This document shows, one piece after another, positions 24,323 to 34,700 of a stretch of 64,000 bases of DNA. A program made the position numbers and the translations under genes. The stretch is from contig NZ_JBBBNV010000021.1 in assembly GCF_037137075.1 (NCBI RefSeq), positions 1 through 64,000 of the forward strand, given 5' to 3'. The stretch's first letter is position 1; the number at the start of each line of letters is the position of its first letter. This DNA comes from JBBBNV01 sp037137075. Lineage in GTDB: Bacteria > Bacillota > Bacilli > Paenibacillales > NBRC-103111. A model generated the notes under the pieces. It was not told the origin of the DNA and made no database searches. It worked only from the letters and a program-made list of their open reading frames with translations.

Positions 24323-24591
24323 ATCTGTTCATTTTCCTTTCTTTCATTCGTCAGCAGATATGCCCATTCACACATGCAGTAAGCCCGATGTTATCATTGT
24401 GCTATACCTTGGCCGGGCTGACAATCATCTTGGCTTCATAAAAGCGGATAAATTTAGTCACAGCAAGGATACACTACAAAATATGGAGATCACATGTACT
24501 ACAGCTTTCGTCATTATCCGGTATATACCGGACCGGGGCTGCTGCCGGATCAATCAGGAGTGTTCATTTTTTACATATCAGGACTTCTGCA

Positions 24592-24643
24592 TTGATTTAT
24601 AACACCATAGGGTGTTATTATTAGTTTTAACACTATTAGGTGT
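24592..24643 (+). promoter_or_regulatory. Promoter with ArsR-type operators upstream of the AHSA1-arsR operon
   Basis: TTGATT (24592-24597), 18 bases and TATTAT (24616-24621) form a rightward promoter. A dyad ATAACACC/GGTGTTAT (24599-24606 with 24611-24618) fills its spacer. A second, weaker copy, AACAC...GTGT, stands at 24629-24643. This is the usual layout for autorepression by the ArsR protein of the operon. The rest of 24323-24591 shows no gene. Confidence 0.7.
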
Positions 24644-24669
24644 CACAAATATTCTCAGGAGGGTTCATC

Positions 24670-25095
24670 ATGCCATCTCAAGGAACACTGCCGGACATCC
24701 GGAAAACCATTATTCTTCAAGCTCCGATTGAAAAAGTATGGAAGGCTGTCGCCACATCGGAAGGAATTGCCGCCTGGCTGATGCCGAACACCTTCGAGCC
24801 CGTCAAGGGCCATGAATTCGTCATCCATACCGGACAATTCGGGGATTCGCCTTGCAAGGTCACTGACATCGCCCCGCCGAACCGGATTGATTTTGACTGG
24901 GGCAAGGATTGGCGCATTACGTTCGAGCTGAAAGCCGTAGAAGAAGGGAAAACAGAGTTCACTCTGATTCATGGCGGCTGGGATGCGGAGAAGATGACCG
25001 AATTCGGACAGCCGCACACCATCATCCGCGAGATTATGAACGGCGGCTGGGACGGTCTCATAAACGGGCGTCTTGCTCCATATGTCGGAGCGTAG
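24670..25095 (+). CDS. SRPBCC/AHSA1-domain protein
   Basis: A 141-residue START-like (AHSA1) protein, IEKVWKAVATSEGIAAWLMP at the start and a C-terminal helix ending in LINGRLAPYVGA. The fold has a deep hydrophobic pocket and binds lipids or small molecules. Such proteins are often coded beside ArsR regulators in Bacilli, as here, but the ligand is unknown. The start at 24670 follows AGGAGG; an ATG 30 bases upstream has no ribosome site. The stop TAG is followed at once by the arsR ATG, so the two are co-translated. Confidence 0.85.
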   Translation: MPSQGTLPDIRKTIILQAPIEKVWKAVATSEGIAAWLMPNTFEPVKGHEFVIHTGQFGDSPCKVTDIAPPNRIDFDWGKDWRITFELKAVEEGKTEFTLIHGGWDAEKMTEFGQPHTIIREIMNGGWDGLINGRLAPYVGA

Positions 25096-25425
25096 ATGAC
25101 TGCCCCTGCGTTAAAGCATGATGTGTTCCAGGCTATCGCCGATCCGACCCGCCGCAAGCTGCTGACCCTGCTGGCCGATAAGCAAATGCCGATTGCCGCG
25201 ATTACGGACTGCTTCCCGATTACCCGCACGGCCATTAACAAGCATCTGCATGTGCTTGCCGAGGCCGGTCTTGTCAGCCGTCAGAGGGTTGGCCGGGAAA
25301 CGCGGTACATGCTCCAGCCGGAGCCTCTGGCGGAGATTAAGCAGTGGCTCGCCTTTTTTGAGCGCTATTGGGACGACAAGCTGTCTGCTTTGAAGCAACT
25401 GGTGGAGACGGATGCCGATTTGTAA
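25096..25425 (+). CDS. ArsR-family transcriptional regulator
   Basis: A 109-residue winged helix-turn-helix repressor: FQAIADPTRRKLLTLLADKQ, then PITRTAINKHLHVLAEAGLV as the recognition region and RQRVGRETRYML as the wing. It lacks the CxC-type metal site of arsenic sensors, so it probably answers to another signal, as ArsR partners of AHSA1 proteins do. It starts directly after the stop of the AHSA1 gene. The two GGTGT dyads in the promoter are the likely binding sites. Confidence 0.9.
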   Translation: MTAPALKHDVFQAIADPTRRKLLTLLADKQMPIAAITDCFPITRTAINKHLHVLAEAGLVSRQRVGRETRYMLQPEPLAEIKQWLAFFERYWDDKLSALKQLVETDADL

Positions 25426-25543
25426 CAGCAAGAAATACCCGTCTGCACCGCATCGTTCAGACCGGCTGCCTGTTTTGCAGGCTTTGAAGCGGGCGGGCGA
25501 AGCTTATTCCTGACGGAGTCGTCCGCTGTTCAGCACATAATTT

Positions 25544-25645
25544 AAGAGGGTGTTCCCCCAGTGCTATGCTCTCCATACAGAACAGGTTTTTATTAGTTCA
25601 CCTGTCTACTGTGTGGGGAGCAGTTTACTTTGGGGACACCCTCTT
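25544..25645. repeat. MITE-like 102-bp inverted-repeat element
   Basis: The outer ends AAGAGGGTGTTCCCC (25544-25558) and GGGGACACCCTCTT (25632-25645) are inverted repeats, with nested dyads inside (CTCTCC/GGGGAG and ACAGGT/ACCTGT), so the whole unit folds on itself. Ends of the GAGGGTGT type occur on several IS families, from memory. There is no transposase frame. It could equally act as a terminator for the arsR operon, since TTTT follows the right arm. No clear target duplication was seen. Confidence 0.5.
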
Positions 25646-25734
25646 TTGTTCGATTCATTTTCATTGTGCGCTTGCATTTATCTGAGTAAAGCTCGACCAA
25701 TAAGACATAGTAATGAGAAAGGCCGTGTTTGAGC

Positions 25735-27510
25735 TTATACGGTCAGCTCCTCTGCCCGCAAGCGCTCCACAGGCAGTGCATAGATATCCGCCTTCTTGTC
25801 CGTACCGGGATCGAAATGGGCAATCAGGACCGAGGAGGTCCCCTCCGTGATTTGTCCATCAGCCAAATAATGCTCCAAATCAAACGGAACCTGCTCCAGC
25901 ATCACATGCTTGTGCAAATCCTTCTCCGCCAGACGCAGCCGGGCGAACGGCTCGGATACCAGCTCCGGGCGCTCCGCCAGCAGCCGCAGCATGCCGGCCT
26001 GCCCGCTTTTATCGAGGGAGATGTCCCACCACACCTTGCGCGGCTTGTACTTATGGTTGAGGAAATAATCCAGCTTCATCAGCCCCCGGATTAGATTCAA
26101 CCGCTTCGTGCCGCGGTGGATGAGGAACGCCTCAAGTCGGGTGAACAGGTCCTCCAGCTGATGGCCGATACGCTGCCAGCCCCGCTCCTCCCAGTAATCG
26201 CCGAATTCCTGAAAGAAATCGAAGGCCGATGTAAATTCCTCCCGGATTAAAAAGGCCAGCGTGTGATCCATCCGGTGGGCGTTCCAGTATTTCTCCAACA
26301 CGTCCTCGACGCGTTTGATACGTACAATATCCGCAAACGGCAGGATATCATTGCCCAAAATCTCATACGGCGAGTTGTCCATATACAAGTAGCCGTACTT
26401 GTGGGCATCCCGGCGCATTCCCGTCCCGCGCAGCATCTTCAGGAAGCCAAGCTGAAGCTCCTCCGGCCCAAGAGCGAACACATCGTTAAACGTATTGCGA
26501 AACGATGCGTAATCCTCCTCTGGCAGCCCGGCGATTAGATCCAAATGCTGGTCGATTTTGCCGCTTTCCTTCACCTTGGTTACAGTGCGGCTCAGTTTGG
26601 CGAAATTTTGCCGGCGCTGAATCAGTTCATTGGTTGCATCATTTGTGGACTGCACTCCGATTTCGAAACGGAATATACCCGGCGGCGCATGCTCGGATAA
26701 GTAATCCAGCACCTCCGGCCGCATAATATCCGCCGTAATCTCAAACTGGAACACACAGCCCCGGTGGTTATTAATGAGAAACTCGAATATTTCCAGCGCA
26801 TAGTCCCGCTTAATATTAAAAGTCCGATCCACGAACTTAATCAGCTTTGCCCCTTGGTCAATCAAATACAGGATATCCTGCTTGGTCCGCTCAATATCGA
26901 AATAACGCACGCCGACCTCGATGCTGGACAAACAAAATTGGCAGCTGAACGGACAGCCGCGGCTCGTCTCGAAATAAACGACACGGCTGGCAAGGCTCGG
27001 CACATCCTCGGCGAACCGGTACGGCGTCGGAATCATGTTCAGGTCCAGCTTCGGCCGGGGCGGATTAATGATAACCTCCGTGCCTTTCCGGTACGCGGCG
27101 CCATAGACGAAATGATATTTCCGAGTGGTGGCCAGCTCCTGCAGCAGGTGCTTGAAGGTTTCCTCCCCTTCGCCCATGACGATGAAATCCACCTCCGGCA
27201 GCCGTTCCATCCAATAATCGGTATCGTACGACACCTCCGGCCCCCCGAGCACAATGCGAATCTCGGGCCGGATTTTTTTGAGCATGCGGATGATGTGGAT
27301 CGTTTCTTCCATATTCCAGATGTAACAGGAGAAGCCGAGCACATCGGGCGCCCGTGAAAATAAATCGGACACCACGTTCATAGCCGGGTCTTTGATCGTA
27401 TATTCCACAATTTCAACCGGAATTTCCGGCTCGCAGAACGCTTTCAAACAGCGCAGCGCAAGCGAGGTGTGGATGTATTTTGCGTTTAAGGTCGCGAGGA
27501 CGACATTCAT
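25735..27510 (-). CDS. B12-binding-type radical SAM protein (DUF4080 group)
   Basis: A 591-residue enzyme with three parts. Residues 1-140 form a cobalamin-binding-like domain (MNVVLATLNAKYIHTSLALR, VLGGPEVSYD). A radical SAM barrel follows, with the cluster motif RGCPFSCQFC and FEIGVQSTNDATNELIQRRQ. A C-terminal DUF4080 region makes up about the last 200 residues. The reaction is not known. The start at 27510 gives the family-typical beginning and has GGAG ten bases upstream; the frame is open 17 codons further. It stands alone, with the MITE-like element beyond its 3' end. Confidence 0.85.
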   Translation of the reverse strand: MNVVLATLNAKYIHTSLALRCLKAFCEPEIPVEIVEYTIKDPAMNVVSDLFSRAPDVLGFSCYIWNMEETIHIIRMLKKIRPEIRIVLGGPEVSYDTDYWMERLPEVDFIVMGEGEETFKHLLQELATTRKYHFVYGAAYRKGTEVIINPPRPKLDLNMIPTPYRFAEDVPSLASRVVYFETSRGCPFSCQFCLSSIEVGVRYFDIERTKQDILYLIDQGAKLIKFVDRTFNIKRDYALEIFEFLINNHRGCVFQFEITADIMRPEVLDYLSEHAPPGIFRFEIGVQSTNDATNELIQRRQNFAKLSRTVTKVKESGKIDQHLDLIAGLPEEDYASFRNTFNDVFALGPEELQLGFLKMLRGTGMRRDAHKYGYLYMDNSPYEILGNDILPFADIVRIKRVEDVLEKYWNAHRMDHTLAFLIREEFTSAFDFFQEFGDYWEERGWQRIGHQLEDLFTRLEAFLIHRGTKRLNLIRGLMKLDYFLNHKYKPRKVWWDISLDKSGQAGMLRLLAERPELVSEPFARLRLAEKDLHKHVMLEQVPFDLEHYLADGQITEGTSSVLIAHFDPGTDKKADIYALPVERLRAEELTV

Positions 27511-27766
27511 ATCAGGCCAACTCCATTTTTCTCGGTCTACACTATTCCTATTGTACATCAAAAGTCAGCACAGACAAACCCGCTGGCATGATGAAAAACC
27601 GTGCGCCTCCCGCCGGGATAGGGAAACTGCTTGCCGCACGCATCCAGATTTTTCTACTTTGAGCCGCTAATTTTTGAAAATCCGCCTGGACGGGGACCAT
27701 TTCAACGGCTCCTCCCAGTCCCGTCCCGTTGGTTCCCTTGGCAGGATCGGCTGCCAGAAGCAGCAC

Positions 27767-27814
27767 AAAAAAAGCATCCGATCTCTTCCCAGGCTAAAGC
27801 CGGATCGAATGCTT
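27767..27814 (-). terminator. Intrinsic terminator of the small gene at 27849
   Basis: On the minus strand AAGCATTCGATC pairs with GATCGGATGCTT (27803-27814 with 27772-27783, one mismatch), followed by a seven-T tract. It lies about 35 bases after the stop. Confidence 0.8.
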
Positions 27815-27848
27815 CTTAATCTGTATGAACGGGTACACAAGAACCCAA

Positions 27849-28139
27849 TTATTGAACCGCTGCCTGCTGCTCTGCCGCTTCCGCCCAGTCGATATCGAAG
27901 TACGGCTCGAACGCCTCTTCCGCCGGTGTAAACGGAATCACCTCGGCCTGCACCGGTGCCTTTTCCGCCAGCATTCCCAGATCGCCCGGCTCCAGCCATC
28001 GTCTCGTCTGCACAAGCATCCGCTGCTCCACTTGCCGCTTTTGCTCCAGCAAATGCTCAATACTGCCCTTTGATTCCCGGATTCGCAGCACCAGCTTCAT
28101 CCGTTCCTCCATCCATTTGGCCAATTGATACAGAATCAT
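27849..28139 (-). CDS. Small hypothetical protein (96 aa), coiled-coil N-half, acidic tail
   Basis: Ninety-six residues. The first 55 (MILYQLAKWMEERMKLVLRI to EQKRQVEQRML) are helical and heptad-like, and the C-terminal part is acidic and proline-bearing (EEAFEPYFDIDWAEAAEQ). There is no signal peptide or membrane segment, and the family is not recognised. GGGAG before the ATG at 28139 and the strong terminator downstream support a real gene. The frame is open ten codons further, but without a ribosome site. Confidence 0.7.
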   Translation of the reverse strand: MILYQLAKWMEERMKLVLRIRESKGSIEHLLEQKRQVEQRMLVQTRRWLEPGDLGMLAEKAPVQAEVIPFTPAEEAFEPYFDIDWAEAAEQQAAVQ

Positions 28140-28694
28140 TTGCTTTCGCTCCCTTCCTGATGAATCCATCGTACCTGACCAACCTTAAAATAAGCTTAGG
28201 GGAGCCTTAGCATCCCATGAACATTACGTGACAACTTCGTGTACATCCGGACAGCAGGTGCAGCTGTATGAGGAAAACGCTTTATTGTTACTTTTTCCAC
28301 GAGCTGGGGGTTTTATACAAGCATCGGCCAGACAATTTCCGCAACCATAAAGGACAGGCCTCCGATTGAATGAGAGGTTAGTACACGCATCGATATTAGC
28401 CGCATTCGGACTGACGAACGCGTTCAGCTCCTGGCGCTTCCCGTTATCCGCTAGCCCACAGCTTGACTGGCTCCTGCCTCAATATTGAAATCCATTTCAA
28501 AAAATTTCAGTCCCACAATTCGAATTCCCCGCTTGTCCAACAGAACGGGTTGAGCTATATGGTCGACCGACCGCTGTCATGCAGCGAGACACCGCGCGCT
28601 GGAAGCTGCCCGCGGCGCGAAGAGCTTGATATCCCCCATCACAAGCACTTTCATTAAAGTCAATCAACATGCAATCAGATGCCCCCCTAAATCA
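28140..28694. other. Intergenic region
   Basis: About 550 bases with no supported gene or RNA, between the small hypothetical gene and the terminator of the SLH gene. Short open frames here have no ribosome sites. Confidence 0.45.
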
Positions 28695-28742
28695 AAAAAA
28701 GAGGTCCCTCCTGTCTTCTAGGACAAGAAGGAGCCCCCTTTT
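28695..28742 (-). terminator. Intrinsic terminator of the SLH surface-protein gene
   Basis: On the minus strand GGGGGCTCCTTCTTGTC pairs imperfectly with GACAGGAGGGACCTC, followed by seven T (28694-28700). It lies some 35 bases after the stop at 28777. Confidence 0.75.
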
Positions 28743-28776
28743 GCTATTGATTGCCTGGCTGGCAGGCGGGCCGTGA

Positions 28777-31700
28777 TTAGATGAGGTCGGAAGCCTGGAG
28801 CAGCCTTTGGAGCATAGCGGCTACCTCAGCGCGGGTCATGTGCGCTGTCGGCATCAGCCTTGCATCGCTTCGGCCGGATACGATGCCGGCCTTCAGCACA
28901 TCGGCAGCTGCGGTCTGCGCCCAGCCGGCTACTTCCTGACCGTCGGTGTACGAGCTCAGCAGCTCACCCGCTGTCTGTCCGGACAGCTTGGCCTTCAAGC
29001 CGGTCAGCTTCATTGCTTTGGCAATCATTGCCATACCCTGCTCACGGGTAATCCGGTCCCCCGGTCGGAACGTGCCGTCCTCAAAGCCTTCAATAAGACC
29101 ATAGGCTTGAGCCGTGATCACAGCTTTGCTGTACCAATCCGAGGCTTGAACATCGCTGAACGCTGGCGTTCCGTTGTCCAGGCGAAGCCCTAAGCCGCGT
29201 ACGAGAATAGCAGCAAATTCAGCGCGGGTAATATCCGCATCCGGGCTAAACACGCCTTCGCCCGTGCCGTTAATCACCATCCTGGAGCCCATGTTGTTGA
29301 CAATGGCTTGTGACCAATGCCCCGCCACATCACGGAACTCGATCGGATGCCACACAATCGAATAGGTGCTGTTGGTCAGACTGTTCACCTTGGCATAATA
29401 CTTGCCGTCGATGAGCGTTACCTTGGTCGGCACATGGCGTACCGTTCCGTCCGGTTCAACCACAACGCCGGTCGTAATTTTACCTGGGTCCACACCATCC
29501 GGGATCGCAATCGTGCGTTCTACAAAGGCATTGAACTTCGTCACTTCGATGACCTTCCCGTCATGAGCAGCGGTCACCGTGAATTCCAGCGAAGGCACAA
29601 CCACCTCAAAGGAGCCTTGGGCGGCCGCACTCTCAACGACCTTCGCTTCAGCTTCGGACAAGGATGAAATTTCAATCTGGATTTTGATATCCGCAAGCGG
29701 GATCGATGATCCGAGCTGTGCGGAAATCGCATCAATCTGGATTTGGCCCGCTGGCAGCGTGTATCCCGCTTGAGCGGTCCGCAGCTCCAGAACGGCCTGC
29801 TTGTCTTCCATGTTCTTGATCATCTGGCCATTCAGCTCGCCGATAACGACATCAGAGCTCGTCTGGACAGGAATCGTTACCACAGCGCCTTGACCTTCGG
29901 CAGCGAGCTTATCATCCAGCTTCTTCTGATCGACGCTGATGGTCAGCACATTTTGTCCGCTGCGCTCGCTTGTAGAAGCCGTTCCCGCATTCTCCGCCTT
30001 GCCGTTGACCAGAACCTCAATCGAGCTGACGGTTCCCGATGAGCTCGATCCGGAACCCGAAGAACTTCTGGAGTCGTTGCTCGATGAATCCTTCGGCATG
30101 ACGGCATTGGAGGCCTCCGAAGCGTCGCTTCTGCCCATATCATTGATTGCCTTCACGGTAAACGTGTAGCTAACGCCATTGGTCAGGCCGGTAATCGTCA
30201 CCGGGCTGGCATCCGCTGAAATGACGGTCGATCCCGGCGAAATCGTAATTTCGTAGCCTGTAATCGCACTTCCGCCAGTATTCTGAGGCGCGGTGAAGGT
30301 AATGGTTGCCCGCCTGTCACCCGCTACGGCCGTTACCGCGGTCGGTGCAGACGGAACCGTAGCCGGGATTACATGGATTTCATTAGATGCCGCACTCACA
30401 CCGCCGGTTCCGCCGGCTTTGACGATGAAATAGTAGGACGTTCCATTCGTCAGATTGCTGATACTATAGGTCGCGCTGGTCACTGTCGCCAGCGGCGGTT
30501 CCGAATAGCCGCCGGATACGGACGCCATATAAATATAGTAGTAGGTCGCATCGGTCACGGTGTTCCAGTTCAGTATGACCGAGTTGTCCCCCTTCACGCC
30601 AGTCAAGCCTTGCGGGTTCGCCGGCGCATTCAGCAGTTGAACCGCCTGCGTCACCGTGAACGTTACCGGTGTCAGATGATCCGCAGATACGGTTACTGTC
30701 GCAGTATAGGTCCCTGCGGACAAGCCGTCCTTGGCGCGAACCGTAAAGCTGGCAGGAGCGGCTTCTGCGCCAAGCGTAGAAGGCGGCGGGGTCAAATCAA
30801 AGGCAGATGCCCCGGTGCCGCTGAGAGCCGCCGACAGATTCGTCAGGCTGCTCGTTCCTGTGTTCGTCAACGTAATCGTCATTGTTTCCTGCGTACCGGA
30901 TGCGTAGCCCACACTCAAGACCGCTGCTGTCTGATCCGCGATAGGCGCAATCCCATACGTCGGGGCCTGGCTCACAGTCACCTTCGCAGCGCGGCTGGTC
31001 GCGGTGACCGTTTGCTGGCCGGGCACTTCGGTATTCGTATTGGTCACAACCACATAATAGTACACATCGCCTGCCGCCGATGTCGGTACCGTATAGGTCG
31101 AGCCCGTGGCTCCCGCAATCAGGATGCCGCCGGTATTGCTGTCCGTGCTGCTGCTGTACCACTGGTAAGTCAGTTGGCCCGCATCACCGACGGAAGCCGT
31201 GACCGACAGTGTCACCATATCGCCTTGAACTGCTGCACGATCCTGAGGCTCAGCGCTGATGCTCGGCGTAGCCGCATCGACAGGCGCCGTCACAGTGACC
31301 GAAGCCGTCTTGGTATCTTGAGATCCGTTAACCACCTGCCACACCGTGCCGTCCCATGCCTGTTTCTCGAACGTAGCCGTAACGGTGTAGCCGCCCTCGG
31401 CAGCAGGCGTATACGTCGAAGTATAGCTGGCTCCAGAGAAGCTGAACACGCCAGATTGCCCACTTTCGCTAGACTGCCAGTTGACCGGAATATACCGCTC
31501 GTCTCCTATAACAGCCGAGTTGGCCCCTTGACGATCCCCTGTAGCGGTCAGCGTAATCGGGGAGCCTGCCTGTACCGTAGATGGCGACGCTCCGAGCGTA
31601 TTATGGGCTGCATCCGCGTTCGTCGGTGTCGTCGCTGGCGCGAAGTTGGAATAGCCGTAATAGGAGCCGCCTTCCACCACGAGCCGGAACAGGTAGCTTG

Positions 31701-34700
31701 TTGACGCGTCCAGCCCTGTCGCCGTGGCTCCGGCAGAATCTCCAGTCAGCGTGCCGGTGACTGCGTCCTGCCAGCTGTCGCCTTCATCCTCCGAAAGCTG
31801 CAGCTTCACTGATGTCGCGCTGGCTCCCGGCTTCGGAAAGGCCACCGTCACGCTATCGTAGGTCACCGCCGTCACGCTCAGCTGCGGATCGCGGTACGTA
31901 TAAGGTCTGGTATAGAACGCCATCTCCGAATACACGTTAGCCCCGTTGCCGCTGAACGTATTCTGCTTCGAGACACTGTAGCTTCCCTTGCCCGCCGTAT
32001 CCGGCTGGTTCATCGCGTACGTGTTCATCGTCGTAATCGCATTCGGATTGACGCCCGGATAGTGGTTCGTCAAGCTGAGCCCGACGCTGCTGTTGGTCAG
32101 CGTATTTCCGGTTACGGATAAGGTCGTATCGTAAAACCCGACAATGCCGATTGCCGCGCTGGCATAGTTGTTATTCCTAGACGAATCAAAGCCAGCTATC
32201 GTATTGTTCTCAATAACGGTTGATCCGCCGTATAAATAAATACCGTATTCAAATCCGTCGGACAACCGCAGCCGGTCCGGATACTGCGTGCCCTTCAGCG
32301 TGTTGCCCCGGACTGTAACCATTCCTCCGCGAACGTCTATCATGTTGCGGAAGGCGTTGGACTCGTCGATCTCGCTGTCGGTGATCGTCACCTGGCTGCC
32401 GCTGCCCGGATCGGTGTGAATGGCGAACGAAAAACCTCGGTTCGGCTGGTTTCCGTCATTTTCGCCAAAGAAATCCTTCAGCTTCGAGTTGTCGAGCTCC
32501 AGTTGTCCGCCATCCTGCACGTTGATGACGGTCATAATTTTGCTGCTGCCGTTGCGCAGGGTCACATCCTTCAAAGCCAGGTTGCCTGCCGGTCCTACAT
32601 CAAACACGCCATCGCCATAATAACTTAGACCGGCATCAGAGGCGGAGGTTACAGGAATACCGGCAGATACAGTCACCTCGGCCTGATTGCCGTTTACGGT
32701 CAAAGCCCGATCGATATCCACACCCGTTATCGCATAGCTTACATCAGCGATCAGGTTAATCGTAGACACGGTCGAATTGCTCAAATAAGCCTGGAGCGCC
32801 GTTGAATTCGCGGCAGTTACCTCTGATCGAACCTCCGTAGTGAAATTCCACGTCGTCTGGTCAGCAACACCGCCGTACAGCGCGCTGCCGGATACCGGCG
32901 CAAACGCGCCGCCGTCAATAAGAACATAATAGTCGCTGCCGTACAGCAGCTCAGGATCCGGATTAATGGTCACGTCCGCGCCGGAAATCGTGACTCGGTT
33001 TATATCATTCACCGGAATGGTCTCCACAATCTGATCGTCCCAGCCTTGGCGGATGGTCAAATTTTTCCCGGATACGGCTGTTACCGGCTCGGCAAAGCCA
33101 ATGGACAGATTAGACGCTGCATCCACCCCGGACGCGCCGTCGGCAGGACTATAGCTGGTAGCGGACAGCATCGGTCCGGGTTGACTGCTGAAGAGGAATA
33201 TATCATCGATCAGACCGCCGATGCCTGTGCCATACTGCGCCGAGCTGCCGACAAGCTGCATTTGCACCTCGTCCACCTCGTCGAATTCCGTGCCAAGCAG
33301 CAGCGTCGTTTGCGGGCCATAAGGGCTGACATACAGATCCTTCTGCGCCACCGTAGCTCCTTCCTCGAAGCCAGTGAAGCGCAGCTCGCTGTACATCCCG
33401 CTATAGGTGTCCGTAAAGCGCAGGCCCTGCAGATCAAACGCCGCTCCGTTCTGAGATCGGATGACCAGCGTGTCAGGCTTGTCCATATCCAATAAATCCG
33501 GTGAGATATACAGCGACTTGGTACTGTCCGAGTAAGTAAGCCCGTAGGAGCTGGAGCTCGATGACACCTCGATGAGCAGATTTTGCAAATTCGGCTCGCT
33601 AATCGGAACCGATTGAGCATAGTCGTTATCCGTCCCGTCCGGAGCGGTATCGAATTCAACCTTGGTAATCGTGCCCGCGCTCGGGGCCACGGCCACGGTG
33701 GCTACGGCCGAGGGGGATTCGCTCCAGGAAAGATTGCTCTCGCTATCCTCCAACGCAAACACAACCTCCCGGTCTCCGGGTTCGCTTCCGCCTGTGAAGA
33801 CGACACTGCGCAGCACCTCCTGGTACTCGGCGGCCGTCGCCGTGCCTGACAGGGACAATACGCCGGTATTGGCATCGAAGCTGCCGGCTATACCATAGGC
33901 CTGCGTGTACGAGAGCGTATCGCCCGCAGAGAAGCCGCTGCTAATCCGCACCGAGGCTGAGGCAAGCGATGCAGAATCAATATCGGATACCACGGCGTTG
34001 GCCGCGATAGAGGCCGATCCGCCCGGCAGCACCGCCAGCAAATCATGAAGATTGGTGACAACCGGGGCCAGCGGGCCATCGAAGATGAAGGCCCCTTGGC
34101 CGAACGTTTCACTTAGATCATCGGTTGAGCTCAGGGCAGGGAAGCTGGAAATAGGGGTGAGCGCGTTACTCGTCGGCTCAATCCGGTAAAGCCCTTTCAT
34201 GGTCGTAACGTACCGATCGCTGCCATACTCAATCACATTCGTTATCGCGATGCCCTCTTCCGTGAAATTCGTGAGGTTCGTCGCATTTCCTGTCGAATCG
34301 TAGAGATACAGATCGTTCACATAGGAATTCCCCACTCTGGCGGAAAAATAAAGCTGGTTGTCCACCACCCACATGTCGAATACATATCCGCCGCCATTCT
34401 CATCGCCGGCTTCGAATTCCGTTGTTTCGTTCCCGTTCTCATCCGTCGATATCAGCCAGTTTTTCCCGTTCCCCGGATCGGTAAAGACATTATTCGGATT
34501 TTCGCCGCTATAGAAAATCTTGTTATTGTACGCGATCATCTTGGGGATCGTGACTGAGGCATAATTGTTGATATTCGAATCGCGGTCTGTCACCTGGCTT
34601 ACACTGGAGCCGTCATATTTGAAAATCTCGTTATTGTGGAGATGATTGGATCCGGGATCAAGGGTAGGCGAGGTGACTGCGAAGTAAAGTTCCCCGTTCA

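Noticed and set aside
24222..24602. A 126-codon plus-strand frame ahead of the AHSA1 operon
   Set aside because: It overlaps the start of chrA and the promoter, has no ribosome site, and its sequence is not protein-like.
30373..31704. A 443-codon Arg-rich plus-strand frame
   Set aside because: It is antisense to the SLH gene and its skewed composition is the mirror of the Thr/Ala/Val-rich coding strand.
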